A stretch of DNA of 35,705 nucleotides from Smittium culicis (GCA_001970855.1 LSSN01001138.1:1-35705); one strand, 5' to 3'; positions 1 through 12,475 are shown, numbered from the stretch's first letter. Numbers and translations: made by a program. The notes: generated from the letters alone by a model not told the origin.

Positions 1-732
<732 letters not shown>

Positions 733-1107
733 TTATTTTTTTTTAATTTGCGAACCGAATCTTTGCAGCTTAGTCTTGATATTGATCGATGTAGCCTTCA
801 TGATGTCGATTAGAAATCCTTTATTCTTGTTACCGCCACTATCGCCGCACCCATCGAGCTCAAAGTAGTCTAAATGCTGCGGGATTTTAACGAGCAGTAG
901 TCCCCTCGTTTGGCTTTTCCCGCCGCCTATCAAGCTGCTGGGCTGCTTTCTCAGTATCTTGAACGTCATACTGTTCCCAGTTTCATTCGCGAGTTTCTCG
1001 CGCGCCTTTTCAACTGATTCGAACCGCCTTGATTTTCTTTTAAACAGGACATCGTTCATTGCTGTATCCATATGCGATAACAGACATTGTGACTCTTCCA
1101 TAATCAA
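733..1107 (-). CDS. Small unrecognised protein, 124 aa
   Basis: An uninterrupted minus-strand frame that I do not recognise. Its GC content is visibly higher than the flanking DNA, which argues for real coding sequence. The protein is basic and soluble-looking, with no membrane segment. It has a Lys/Arg-rich helix-like stretch at about residues 22-42, a Gly-rich turn (SSLIGGGKSQTRG, about 56-68), a second short Gly-rich patch (GCGDSGGNKNKG, about 85-96), and a lysine-rich C terminus (GSQIKKK). ATG codons at 1107 and 1101 are both possible starts (M-I-M-E-E). It may be a complete small gene or the single visible exon of a larger one. The plus-strand frame over the same bases (959-1300) is read as its shadow. 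No function is assigned. Confidence 0.5.
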   Translation of the reverse strand: MIMEESQCLLSHMDTAMNDVLFKRKSRRFESVEKAREKLANETGNSMTFKILRKQPSSLIGGGKSQTRGLLLVKIPQHLDYFELDGCGDSGGNKNKGFLIDIMKATSINIKTKLQRFGSQIKKK

Positions 1108-2509
1108 TCAATCTATCTATTTTCTGCGCGAGTTAACTTTATTTTTTTATAGTGAGTGCGAATGCGGAGCGTGTGCAAGTATCATACGATTTTTGAAATT
1201 TTATTCTTTCTTACCTTTTTTGAATTGTTGGTATTTTCTGTTGTTAATCGCCGTTTACAATACATACACATATATTAGTTATATACTCAAAAGAAATTAA
1301 GTGTTAGTATACTATTACGTCTAAAATAAAGATTAAAGATGAATTTTAAATTTCAAAAAAAAAAAAAAATGATGGAATAAAAAAAATGATAAATAGGAAT
1401 TATGATCGCATTTAAATCTTTCTGGATCCTAAGCGAACTTGAATTTTTTTTTTTTTCCTTTCTGGAATCCTGGTTGATAAAAATAAAAAATAGTAGAATT
1501 CTGGAACAATTGCTTTTTTTTTTTATTAGACTGTATAACTATTATTATTAATTCAAAAACACAATACGATTATTTTTTAAATATAAAGCGTATGAGGCTT
1601 GACTTTTATTTTTTTTTTCCCAGTTTTTATTTATTTCAAATGCGTTCTACGCATTTACTATTTTTTTATGAATCGGCTTAATAATGAATTGTTTCGTTCA
1701 AATAGTTTTATTGGGAGAGTTTTTTTTTTTTAAAGAGGAAATTTACAAGCTGGAACTGCAATTTTACATTTCATTACAATTTTATTTCTGTATTTTATTA
1801 AACCTTTACAATTTTAGTTGTGGCTTATTATAAATCCAATTGTTTCAGCGTCGCTTATTTTTCTTCTCATTTTGGTAATAAAAATAAAATTGATACGTAG
1901 CCAATTTATAACCATCTTATTTTTTTATTTTTTTTTTACTAAAATATACACAATTTACCAAAAGAAAATTTATTGGTTTTATACGCTTATCGTTTAAAAT
2001 AAAATAGTTCAAACTTTCATAACGTAATGTAATGATGTAATGGAATCTAATTTTTTTATTTTTATAAATATTTACAAGTTCCTCAGTAATTAATGAGTTT
2101 TAAATTCTAATAGAAAAGCTTTCAAGTTAGCTGACAGGCTCAGCCAATAATAATTACGTGTGGTTATTAGCAAATATAACCCCCTATAAAAAATATATAA
2201 AACGAGCGAGCATCTCGTATATGAAATATGCAAATAGTTTCAATACCTTTTTTTTTTTCATTTAGTGAATCATTTAAAAGGGGATATTTGATAACCTTGA
2301 AGAAATAGATTAATAAGAGCCTGTATTTTTTTTTTAATGCTTTATGTAAGCTAGTTAGATGGAGTTTTCATTTTTACCTCTTGACTTGGGCACTGTTAAT
2401 GAGGCTTATATCACCATAATACTTTAAAAGATATAACTATGCACAACATAAAACCATAATACTGTGTGCGCTAATAGTCAGTTATAGATCTAAAATACCG
2501 GGATGTTTA
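1108..2509. other. AT-rich intergenic, no gene seen
   Basis: Dominated by T and A runs. No frame longer than background and no motif I can support. Position 1108 onward would hold the 5' flank of the small minus-strand gene. Confidence 0.5.
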
Positions 2510-2711
2510 TAATATGGGAGATTCTTTTGGAGAGCGCAATATTTTCTATTAAAATTTTCCTTTGATTCAAATTTTATACTCGTTTATTATAAAAAATAAA
2601 AATATATTATCAAATGGATTATACAGTTTGGCCAATAATAGCACCTAATCATTATTAATAAGTAAAATTACAGGGAAAAAATTCCTCTCGCCATAAGAAT
2701 CTCATATATTA
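2510..2711. mobile_element. MITE family 1, copy 1 (about 202 bp)
   Basis: The left end reads TAATATGGGAGATTC and the right end, reverse-complemented, reads TAATATATGAGATTC, giving imperfect terminal inverted repeats of roughly 35 bp. Two more copies of almost the same length occur at 30484-30685 and 34181-34384. It contains no coding capacity. The length, terminal inverted repeats and multiple copies fit a miniature inverted-repeat element. This is the most diverged of the three copies. Confidence 0.7.
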
Positions 2712-3092
2712 TGGGTGGTGATATAATATAAAATCGATACCTGTGAAATACACACTAAAACATATCAATAAAATTGAATAGTAAAAAGCAAAAATCAAAG
2801 GCGCTATAAAAAATACGAGAAGGAACAGCGGAAAAAAAATAAAAATAAAACAAAAATTAAACCAATAGTGGAGTTGCAAAAGAAGCACTAATAAAATTTG
2901 GTATTTTCTTGAAGAAAGTTTAGACTAGTCAAGCGAAGAGTAAAAAAATAAATTCGATTATAACAAAAATGGTTTAAGAAAGGGGCGTGAATGAATTAGA
3001 AAAAGAATTAAATAATAAATAGTAAATAATTTACAAAAAAAGGGTTAATTGCCATTTCAAAAGATAAATAAATCCGATTCAACTTCTAAATT
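2712..3092. other. AT-rich spacer downstream of the PAQR gene
   Basis: No coding signal. The part nearest 3092 lies just past the stop codon of the minus-strand PAQR gene and should hold its 3' untranslated region. I cannot place the polyadenylation site. Confidence 0.5.
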
Positions 3093-5435
3093 TTAGTTGG
3101 AATCGCTGGTAATTAGCAGGTACTTCAAGGCATTAACAATTCCAACATAGTGGAATATGATAGCAATAACAACAAATACGTGGAATATTTGGTGGGAGTG
3201 GCCCTATTTAAGGAAAATAATGAATACATATAAAATATTTTAGATTTAATTTATTATAAATTAGTACTTAATATATAAATTTTTGAGATAGTTACCAGCA
3301 AATCGAGTTTTCCAGCACACCACCTCTCTGGGACCCTTAATGCATAAATTGCGGTGCCAGATAAATACATAAATGCCATTCCATAAAAATAGTTTAATGA
3401 AAAAATCAAGTTTGCAACATGATACTAAAGGATAATAAAAAAAAGAATAAGTAAGAATATTGGTTTAACAAATGGGTTAAAAAATGGAAATTAAATATTA
3501 CTCCGTGTTTTGCTATAGTGTATGAGATCGGAGCTAAGCTAGAGAAGGATATAACAACAAAAATAGTAGGTCTAAGCCACCTTAGTGAGCTGCTATGGAT
3601 TTTCGTGAAGAAAATTATCAATAACTAAAAATTAAAAATCAGAAAAAGTTACAAAAGTTACATTTAAATAAAGATTTAAAATGTGTAAAGATTTAAAAGA
3701 AATGAAGAAATGAAGAAATGAAGAAATGAAGAAATGAAGAAAAAAGCTACCCCAATAGTTCCTAGAACACCGATCATTGCCATGAACCCATAAAGCTCTT
3801 TATTGTATTTTTTGAAACCTATAGAATTTGTAATAAAAAATTTAAAGAGATAGGTTTAATTAAATAATGTTTGATTATAAAAAAAAGATAATAAAAGGAT
3901 AGAGTAGAATATATTTATATAGTATAAAATATTTACCATAATAGAACGTTGGAATAAAAGAACCTCTGATTATATAATAAAAAAATTAGTTTAATTATTC
4001 GAAAGAACATAAAATGTATATGTAATTTTATTGATGTAAAGAGAAGAGATTGTTACATGATTAGAATAAGGATTCCAATAAAGTCGCATTTTATATACTT
4101 TTTGTTTATCTAATTTCAGGAAAATAAAAAGGAAAAAGCGTTAGAATTAATGGCAATTTATTGTGTCATAGGATAAGTAAGAAAATTGTTGAACTTTCAT
4201 GAATTAACAATTCATTAAATAATTATCAATTTGGTATAATATTTTATAATTCGTAAGTGATTGAGAGTTAAATTATAAAGATTGGGCATGGTGGAGGATA
4301 TTTAATCTTGATTTGCAAATGGTATATTATGAAAAAAAGGCGATGTATGTAAAATTCTAAATTGAAAAGTTAGTGAGCATATAACGCTTTTCCATGGGTC
4401 AAAGACATATGCTTATGAATTTTTTTTTTCTATAGGTATGTATATAGATATAAAGATTAAAAAAAAACATTTTACCTGATCAGAGTGACAAATAAAAGTA
4501 TGAAATAAGGATGAAGCGAGCAGACAGAAAAGAGCGGAAGTTAGATAAACGTAGATGAAGACACGAGAGCCGAAATCGACATTACCAAATTTTTCTAGGT
4601 GAGGGATAGTGTAGAAAGAGGTGACAAAAAACAAGGATACGATGAAGAGGGCTCCAATTAAGTGAGACCATATGTTTCCAGTTTCGTTGTGGATTTTAAA
4701 GACTGAGTTGAGGCAGGATTTGTAGCTGGGGTGGATAGGTCTATATCCGGAGAATATGAAAGGTTCAACGGCCCAGTCAGGGACTTGAGTATAGTTGACG
4801 GTGGTGAATTTTTGAGGAAGTGGAGGAAGGTGGGGTTCAAGAGTATTTTTTTCAGGAAGTTTTTCAGAACTAACGTTTGTAGTGTTTGATGATATGCTTA
4901 TTGTGTCGTGTTCTTTTATTGAGTTAGAGGGGTTGATGTTGTTTCTGGTGTCGTTTTTTGTGGTAGAGTTAGGGAAATCTATATTTTTTTCGATATTTGA
5001 GGAATTTTCAAAGCTATTGATAATTTCAATTTCAGAATTAAGTATATTTTCTGAGGGAATAATATAAAAATCTTGATTCGAAGGATCAGTAGTGTTTTGG
5101 ATATGGATTTGGGGAGATTCAGGGAGCTTGGGGGTATTTTTTGAAAAGGGTGTAGGGATATTGAATGATACATTTTGTAAGCTAAAAGATATTGGGGGTA
5201 ATGGGGGGAGGATATTTCTAATTTCGAGTTGTTTTTTTTTGAGTAGAGTAAAGACCCTGTTTGGGTAGTCGCACCAAGGGCGGCTAGGTGGGTCAAGAGG
5301 AAGAGAGTTTATAGAAGCCCTGCTTAGCGAGATAGGACGGGTGAAAGTTACGGTTTCAGATACAGAATCAGAAAATATAGTCAAGTTGCTGTTTAGGCGC
5401 GACAATGGGAACTTGTTCATATCGGTGATGTCCAT
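3093..5435 (-). CDS. PAQR / adiponectin-receptor-like (Izh/haemolysin III family) membrane protein, seven exons, about 490 aa
   Basis: Join on the minus strand: 5435-4476, 4109-4057, 3965-3937, 3818-3751, 3624-3502, 3424-3296, 3203-3093. Every intron (77-366 nt) has GT-AG ends and the phases agree. The first roughly 220 residues are Ser/Thr/Pro/Asn-rich and probably cytosolic. The PAQR domain follows: PDWAVEPFIFSGYRP, HNETGNIWSHLIGA, then seven hydrophobic segments. Zinc-site residues known from human AdipoR1 are all present: H312 (SSLFHT), D329 (KCDFIG, exactly 17 residues later as in AdipoR1) and H458/H462 (GHSHQIFH). Family members are seven-transmembrane proteins proposed to act as ceramidase-like hydrolases or receptors, and fungal Izh proteins affect zinc and sterol/lipid balance. 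The exon 1 start (MDITDM) is the first ATG of the open frame; the long low-complexity N terminus is unusual but stays open. The subfamily cannot be decided by eye. Confidence 0.93.
3699..3742. repeat. 8-bp tandem repeat inside PAQR intron
   Basis: About five and a half copies of the unit GAAATGAA lie between exon 4 (ends 3751) and exon 5 (starts 3624) of the PAQR gene. On the gene's own strand this is a pyrimidine-rich TTTCTTCA array close to the donor site. It is probably a simple intronic minisatellite. Confidence 0.85.
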
Positions 5436-7644
5436 TTTTAATGTTTATTATTCAATAATTAAAAGCAGTTTGATTAATAGCACTAATAAAGGAAGATATG
5501 GATTCTTTATTGAATTATATAAGGATACAGAATTGAAATATTGATGTAATTAGATTAAAGGGGGGTTGAAACGTAGTATCAAGATCAATGTAGTGAATAG
5601 AGATTATAATGTAGCTATCTAATCGTTATGAACAGAATTCTTGAGAAAAAGTGAAAAGAAGGAAGCGGGGGGGGGGATGTTGATATTTAAGATAAATAAA
5701 TCTATATGTATGCGAGCTATTAAAATATCACAGTAGCGAAATAGCTAATAGCCCTAGCAAACGCCCAAGAAACAGTAAAGGATCTGGGAGAAGGGGGTAT
5801 TGAGATTTATTTACCAGAAAAAAGGTGGCTATTTAGGTATAAGGGATAGTGCTGATATTTATAGCATTCTTTAATTGACTGTTATATAAGCCAGATTGGT
5901 ATAAAATAAGGGAGAAAACAAAAATGAATATTTCGCTGTGGAATTTGGTTACATTTTCATTTTTAGAGCCTAACTTTATCTGTTTCTCTTGCCCTTTTTT
6001 ATATTTTGACATTATCGGCGCAATTAGCTATTCATGTATTGGAACATTATTGGCAGCTAATATTATTAATAGGCGTATTTTACTGTACGGATTTTACTGA
6101 TTTAGACGCATCAGCCCTAGCTTTCAACCAATAATTAGCCAGCACCGTTTGTACCCAAAAGCGATTGCATCTGCCTTATTCGGCAGATATGCAGCTTTTT
6201 TAACCTTTTATGGAAACTTTAGTGTCAAACAGTAGCGACTTGGGCCATTTTAATGACCTGAAATTTTCAAAGCTGTTTTTTGGCCATTTCTGAAAGCTTG
6301 TCACAATTGAAGCAATAAATCGACGAAGAGCAAACCTACAAGTCCATTTATCATAGATTACTAATGTCTTTTATTATTAGCTAGTAATATGCATGTTTTA
6401 GGTGTTACTTCATCTGTTATCGCTCCACTTACTTCCAGAATTCAATTCCACACCAATAGTCGCCATTACTGATACGCTAAATCTGTTTCACTTTTAGACT
6501 GAATCTACTCTATTTGCTAATACATATCTATCTCGGTCTCTATTAGCTAGTTAAAATATCTGGCTCTAACTCTATTTGCTAATAATTATGATTATATAAC
6601 ATCATTGGCCAAATGAATTATCTTCCAGTTTCAGCTGGAATTATTTCCCAGATTCGAATGTAACTGGGTTTTGCGCCAAATCTGAACAACGACGAAACTG
6701 CCAAATTTTTAAAACTGCATCGTCAATTAGGTGTAAATGCGAATTAAGGGCAAAATAGCGACTTTTGCTCTAATAAAATCATTTTTAAAAAAAAAAATCA
6801 AAGAATTATTGGCTGCTGATACGTATCCTCCACGCACAATAAAAATTTCAGCAAATAATATTGAAGGTCCAGGTCATGATTGTATCTTTCCATCTTGTTT
6901 CCCGGAAAGCTATTTAGATAATTACTATCCTCTCAGCCCAATCGCTGCCCACTAAACTAAATATCGGAGCTTTTTTAAGGAGCGGAAACTTCGAATGAGT
7001 TTTCTTATCTGATCAGCTCTAACCTTTTCAATAAATTTCAAAAAAAAAAAAAAAGATCAGCTCTAACCGGCAAAAGAAATAAATAAATAAAAAATAGAGA
7101 TTCACCAGATCCCGTTTTAGAAGTTGATAGGGAGACCTTACCCTCTAAAACATTTCTCCTGAACCCACTACTCAAATTGGCTATTACTAATATTATGAAA
7201 CTGCAAAAATCTATCAAATGCCTATTTCGAACATCGCTCTCTAAATTTCCAATAGCAATACAACTATCTCATTTTATATCTTAAAGATTGCAATAAAATT
7301 AAACAATTTTTGTAACATTCACGGCTCTGTCCAGCACTAATAAGCTCCAATAATATCACTTCCTTCATTAAGCTGATTTTCATTATCCACTAATACTCTT
7401 CTTGAAATTCTTTGCAAAATTTATCAACCTTCTCAAAAAATAACTATAACTATAAAAAATTAAACTAGTTACCAACCTCTACATTTATCTCAACATTCAC
7501 AAAGAGCGTCTTTCAAATTGCACGTACAATGTTATTAATCAAATCCCTAATTTAAGCATTCGCTCATAGTTTCAACTAAAAAATCTATATATATACATTC
7601 GCCTCATAATCTCATCAAGTACAATACTCTTATGCATGAGAATA
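5436..7644. other. Intergenic, with a less AT-rich stretch at about 5900-6960; no gene assigned
   Basis: 5436-5640 would hold the PAQR promoter; I see no clear TATA box. From about 5900 to 6960 the sequence is more complex than the surrounding AT-rich DNA. It shows several short open segments on both strands, for example plus-strand 6737-6955 ending with a peptide around NNIEGPGHDC, and minus-strand pieces between about 6450 and 5900. None can be joined into a frame I recognise. It may be a decayed transposon or a fragmented gene. 6960-7644 is plain AT-rich DNA. Confidence 0.4.
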
Positions 7645-7842
7645 TTAACCCTTTCACGGGCGGTTGGCTTTTTTTGAACTAGCAAAATTATCCAAACAAA
7701 CGACAATATGATAAATTAATACAACATAACAACAAAGTATTGGCTAGTTAATTACAATTATCCAATAAAAATTAAATATAATATGGCTTATCCAATTATG
7801 ATTTATAAATAGTCAAAGAGTGTTGGCATCGGAAAGGGTTAA
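7645..7842. mobile_element. MITE family 2 (piggyBac-like ends), copy 1
   Basis: The element runs from TTAACCCTTTCACGGG to GGAAAGGGTTAA: a TTAA at each edge with inverted CCCTTTC ends inside. A TTAA target duplication with CCC-starting terminal repeats is the signature of piggyBac-superfamily elements. At about 198 bp it cannot code for a transposase, so it is a non-autonomous derivative. Related copies lie near 34088, 34659 and 34978. Confidence 0.75.
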
Positions 7843-7939
7843 ACACCGTAAATCGTTAACCCACACAAAAATTTATTAGATTAATAAGCTTCCCATTAAA
7901 TTTTTTTAAATTGTTTTAAATTGTTTTAAATAGTATGGT

Positions 7940-10895
7940 TAAACTGGAGGAAGAATTATATCAAGTTTAATAAAGTACAAGTTTTACAATAAGAATCTAC
8001 TCCAGAAATGCTAATAAGTAACATTGACGGTAAAATCTGGTTCTAAAAATAAAATCAACTAGTCATTGTTCAGAATGTCATTAATTTTTTTTTATCAAAT
8101 AAAGCTTCATGTTTCGTGGGTAGACTGTAGTCAGTTGCTCATAACCATCATGCTTTGTCCACCGCGTATTTATATCGCTCGTCACTTTATACTCGCGAAT
8201 AATTATCGAAATAATCAGTTTCATCTGGTAAGATGCAAGTTTAACCGCAGGACATATCCGTCTACATAAATTATTTTAAAAAAAAATAAAAAAAAAGAAG
8301 AAAATAAGCTTACTTCTCCACTAAAATAATTAATACATCTAAAGAGTTTGAAAAAAAAAAAAAATTCTTACGTCGGTATCCCCCAAATCGGTGGCAAATG
8401 GTTTATATCCTAAAATAAATTATAAAAACAAAAATTTTAAATTTTAAATTTTAAATTGATAATATTAAATATACATATAGTAATATACGTACCGAAAGCT
8501 TCTGCTTCTTTAAAAAATAACGTTCAGGATCAAATACACTAGGCAGCTTCCCATTTCCTTTATAATTTCGTGAGTATGAAAATCCATCAAATGAAATTGT
8601 CGACCCCTTATCAAGAGAAAAGCCGTTAGATAACGTTATATCTCGCATAACTCCTCTATGCATATAGCCTAATAAAGAGCATCAATATTAAATATACTTT
8701 TTTCCTGTTCGTGTTATAAAACTTATGATTATAACAATCTTGAAACTTAAAAAGTAGTTCGAAAGCATTTTTGAGGAAATATTAAAATAATAGGATATTA
8801 ATTACTCGCTGGAGATGATAGTCGAATAGACTCTAGTATCACAGAATCCAAATATTCCATTTTATCCAGAATTTCACTGTTTATAGCGCTGCCAAATCTT
8901 CTAATAATGTCAGTTTGCTCTTTAAAAAGCTTTTCATACACTGGAGATCTGGCCGAGATATCCACTAAAACATTTGATAGCCTTGAAGAGCTTATGAGAG
9001 AATATACACGAAAGGCCGATAAGTATCCATAAGTCAGATTTCGAAAATTACTACTTGTTAAATATTCTGGATAATCTAATACTGCTTGGATCCCATCCTA
9101 AATAGAAAAACACTATTAATCTTGAATTCAAATACAAAATATAGTTCTCTGGATCCACTTTTTAATAGTAAATATAAGTTGAAAAAGTTAGATAATTAAT
9201 GGCAGATAACTTACATAGGATCGAGATTTACCTTCAGATCTTTTTTTCCCTTCTCGATTAACAAAATTTTCAACATATTTCACGCTGGAGTAAAATTTTA
9301 TAATTTTCGGTAGTTGGAACAAATTCCTATAAGATATATACGGAATTAAAAAATTGATTATATATTCTAAGAAAAAGTTCGAGTGTATAATTCTGGCTGT
9401 CGAGTTAGCTTACTTAAAGATGTTAGACAGCCCAAAGTAGTTTATCTTATCAAGTCCGCTGTTCATATAGTTTTCAACTGCCTGTTTAAACTTTTTATCT
9501 TTTTTTGAGTTCTAACGAGCGAGTTAGTAATATTAACAGTGAGATTTAATTGATGCGTAAATATAAATTGAACAAATAGCTTTAGACAAATGATTTAGAA
9601 ATCGTAATCTCTCCCCCTAATTAATAATTGAAAGTATATCGAAGTTTTTTAAGGTTAAACAATGAAAAATTCTTACTGGTCCAAACACTCTGGGCAAGGC
9701 TAGAAATAAATGGTAAAACAGGATAAGCAAATAAAATATATAAAATATAGATGATTGAGAGTAATTACCGATTTTAGTATTAATATAGACAAAAAATTCG
9801 TTGACATTTTCCACTTTAAAAACTCCTATTTATTAAAATACTTGATTTAGTATAGAATCAGTTAATGTTGTAATTCACGATTTTTTTATATTCATTTTGA
9901 AGTACTAGCGAAATTATTATACCATCTAAGCTTGTTTCGCAGTATTTAGAAACGTATTTGTTGATTAGTTTTGGAAATTCAGAATATTCTTCTTCGACTA
10001 TTTTCGCAGACCAGATATTTGAAAATATCCAAATCATTTTATTATTTACTCTTAAAAAATTCCTAGGAAAAAATAACTTCATTAGAGCGCTGTTTGCAAT
10101 CTAGAAAGAAAATTAATTATTTTGAAAATAGTAAATTTAAAAATTCAATGGGTTTTTAAACAGCAATAACTATATAAAGCGTTACAGATTCACGGCCTTT
10201 TGTTGCACTAAGTATTTCTTCAGAATAGCAAGAGTATTCTTGGAGCAAATCTCCTTGAAAAACATAGTTTTTAGATAACGGTTCGTACTTGAATACTTCG
10301 CCTTTCTAAATTTTCGTTGAAAAATTATTACACAAGATAAGAATGTAAAGTAGTACCAAATTCTAGCAAGGAGATAGTGTAAATTCATACCCTTTTAATT
10401 GTTGTAGACGAGTATCGGTTTTGGTTAACAGGCTTATCGACGAATTTTATATTTCTAGGATACTCTTTCTGTTTATATGAACCCAAAAATTCAAAAACAA
10501 AAAAAACTTTTTTTCAGTCAATCGCTTATATGTATACATTATCTTAAAAACAATTAGAGCTATGAAAGCTATAAAGGTAGGGATATAAAAAGTACCATTT
10601 TATATGAAGGTGTTGCAAGAAGGACTATCTGCCTTTTTAATAGTCTGTTTAGGGCAACTGTTGCGATAATAAATATCACTGAAATATACATGGATGTATG
10701 CATTAAGCTGAAGTACTGCAAAATTATTCGGTATGAAGGTAAAAACTCGTATCTCCAGATGATTAATAATAACGGAAGAGTAGCTAATATTTTCAGCAGC
10801 ATTTTAGTCAGGTTAGTTTGAGGATTGAGTGATTTTTGGGTGTTCGCTGAATATAAATAGGAACTCTCTGCAAGAGAACGTAATTTAATAGCCAT
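7940..10895. repeat. Segmental duplication, unit 1 (pairs with 30985-33880)
   Basis: This unit carries the first P450 gene and its 3' flank. The flank contains GGAGGAAGAAT followed further on by AAAATAAAATCAA, both repeated at about 30986 and 31080. Both units have the same orientation. Similarity fades at the 5' end of the gene and is not visible upstream of exon 1. Confidence 0.8.
8081..10895 (-). CDS. Cytochrome P450 monooxygenase, copy 1, twelve exons, about 550 aa
   Basis: Join (minus): 10895-10596, 10468-10391, 10305-10186, 10100-9923, 9825-9769, 9699-9677, 9511-9414, 9326-9215, 9097-8806, 8668-8493, 8409-8372, 8261-8081. All introns are GT-AG (69-165 nt) and the coding total is 1653 nt, in frame. 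Exon 1 supplies two hydrophobic stretches (LLKILATLPLLLIIW, MYISVIFIIATVAL), suggesting an ER anchor. The K-helix ExxR is ESIR (exon 9, in YLDSVILESIRL), the PERF-type motif is FDPERYF (exon 10), and the haem loop is WGIPTRICPA, spanning the exon 11/12 junction with the ligand Cys. The I-helix region (SAFRVYSLISSSRLSNVL) lacks the usual A/G-G-x-D/E-T-T. Substrate is unknown. The start could instead be the Met at about 10799 (MLLKIL), which matches the shorter N terminus of copy 2. Confidence 0.9.
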
Positions 10896-12305
10896 TTAGT
10901 TTCTAATTTCTAATATATATAATATCATTACTTACGATTTAAACAATTCAATCTATGCTCTCAATCTTTTAATCCAGGATATGTTTTTAATTGGATTAGA
11001 AACGCACTTACGAAATATACACAAATTACTAAAGTAAAAATTTAAAAAAAGCCTATAACCAACTTAAATTATTCACCAAATCATCTGTGTTGGTTCATTT
11101 ATATCAGCAGTAATAATTTTATTCAAATAAATTGTTACAACACAAAAAAAAAATGTAAAAATTTTGTACCAAATCCATAATTCTTTTCCTAACAATTATT
11201 TGAAATTATATTGGCCCGTCTTTTTATAACTTTAAGTATACAAATATTTTATTTCATAAAATAATCACATGGAGTATTTAGCTTACTGGGGGCAGTGTAA
11301 CTTTTTTTTTAAAAACTGTTTCGTTGTTGTAATTTATACACAACAATGAATTATGACAATAAATATCAGCAAGTGAATATACCGACCGTATATTTTTAGC
11401 TTTAATAATTGAAATTATTATATGTATCTAATTATATTCATAATCCTTTAAATTTTTTAAGCTTCCATTTATTACATTTTATATAGTTGAAAATATACAT
11501 AGAAACTATATTTTACTCTATTTAAAAGCATACTTTATCAATAAAACAAAATAATACCGAATCCTTAATTAAAGCACAGATTTAAATAGTCGTAAAAGTA
11601 AAACATAGTTACTCAAATTATCCGGAGTTTACTGGGTTTATCAGGGATTATATTCGACACTACTCTCTATAGCGATGCAAAAATAGACTAAAGCTGATCA
11701 TTAGTGTTGCGGTTGGAACGGCAAATAAATCTAATCAATAATTCACTTGATCGTTTTTTAACGTTTGTTCATTCATTTAAAAGAATTTAGGATTGTATAT
11801 TTGTATTTTCTTTTACTTTATTATACATTCATTTAAAGCTAACTTACTAGGACTGTTTTTGAAAATCAAAATGAGTTTATTTTAATATACATATATTTAA
11901 AGCCAACTTAATAGAGCTGTTTTTGACAAAAAAAAAAAAAGAAGGAATATATAAAAAGAAGTTTTTTCTGCCCCAAGCGAAATCGCAATCAAAAATTAGT
12001 TCCTTTCCGTTTTTTCTCATTATTTTTATAAACAAATTCCTGTTTGATTTTTTTACTTTGTTTTTTTATTATTATTTTAATTAGTAAAGAACTAAAAATC
12101 ATTCCGCTTATTATTTTATACATCTTACCATTATATCGCTTAATACCAAGAAAAAAAAACATAGTTAAAAAAATCTATAAAGCTATAAAACTTTACTAAA
12201 AAGTTGTAAAAAATCAAGCAAATTTCGATTGGCGTTATCAGATGCCATTCATTACAAATATTAATTAAATGGATCTTATTTTTTTCCCAATAAGACTAAA
12301 TATCA
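10896..12305. other. AT-rich intergenic with a short direct repeat
   Basis: No gene is visible. Two imperfect copies of a roughly 50-60 bp sequence stand in tandem at about 11821-11866 and 11886-11928, sharing ATTTAAAGC, AACTTA and CTGTTTTTGA. The region contains the 5' flank of the first P450 gene near 10900-11050. Confidence 0.5.
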
Positions 12306-12475
12306 ACTATACTTCAGTGAGGAGATATATCAAGTGTTACCATCTTTTTCGATAATACTAAACTGAAAATTAAAAGACGATAAAAATTAAAGTGTAATAA
12401 AATGAGCTAAGAACATTTTTAATTGCTTAAATCTTAAACTGCACAATTGAGGTATCCTTATCATCTTTTCTTTCG
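12306..12475 (+). repeat. Left inverted terminal repeat of element A
   Basis: Starting near TACTTCAGTGAGGAG, this matches the left end of element C read in its own direction. It also matches the reverse complement of 18008-18178, the right end after segment D; the stretch GTTACCATCTT is shared exactly with that right end. Inverted rather than direct termini are typical of DIRS elements. The outer boundary is placed where A and C diverge. Confidence 0.75.

Noticed and set aside
4882..5067. Plus-strand ORF of 61 residues
   Set aside because: It is antisense to the low-complexity N terminus of PAQR exon 1, in a region where all frames tend to be open.
8314..8338. Possible 25-nt exon between P450 exons 11 and 12, present in both copies and encoding CINYFSGE
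   Set aside because: Its inclusion shifts the last exon out of frame by one base. Skipping it joins exon 11 (two bases left over) to exon 12 in frame and restores a proper haem motif. Its conservation is explained by near-identity of the whole intron between copies.
10182..10388. 68-residue ORF MNLHYLLARIWYYFTF and on
   Set aside because: It reads the P450 exon 3 region in the wrong frame. The frame with KGEVFKYEPLSKNYVFQ aligns with copy 2 and has proper splice sites.
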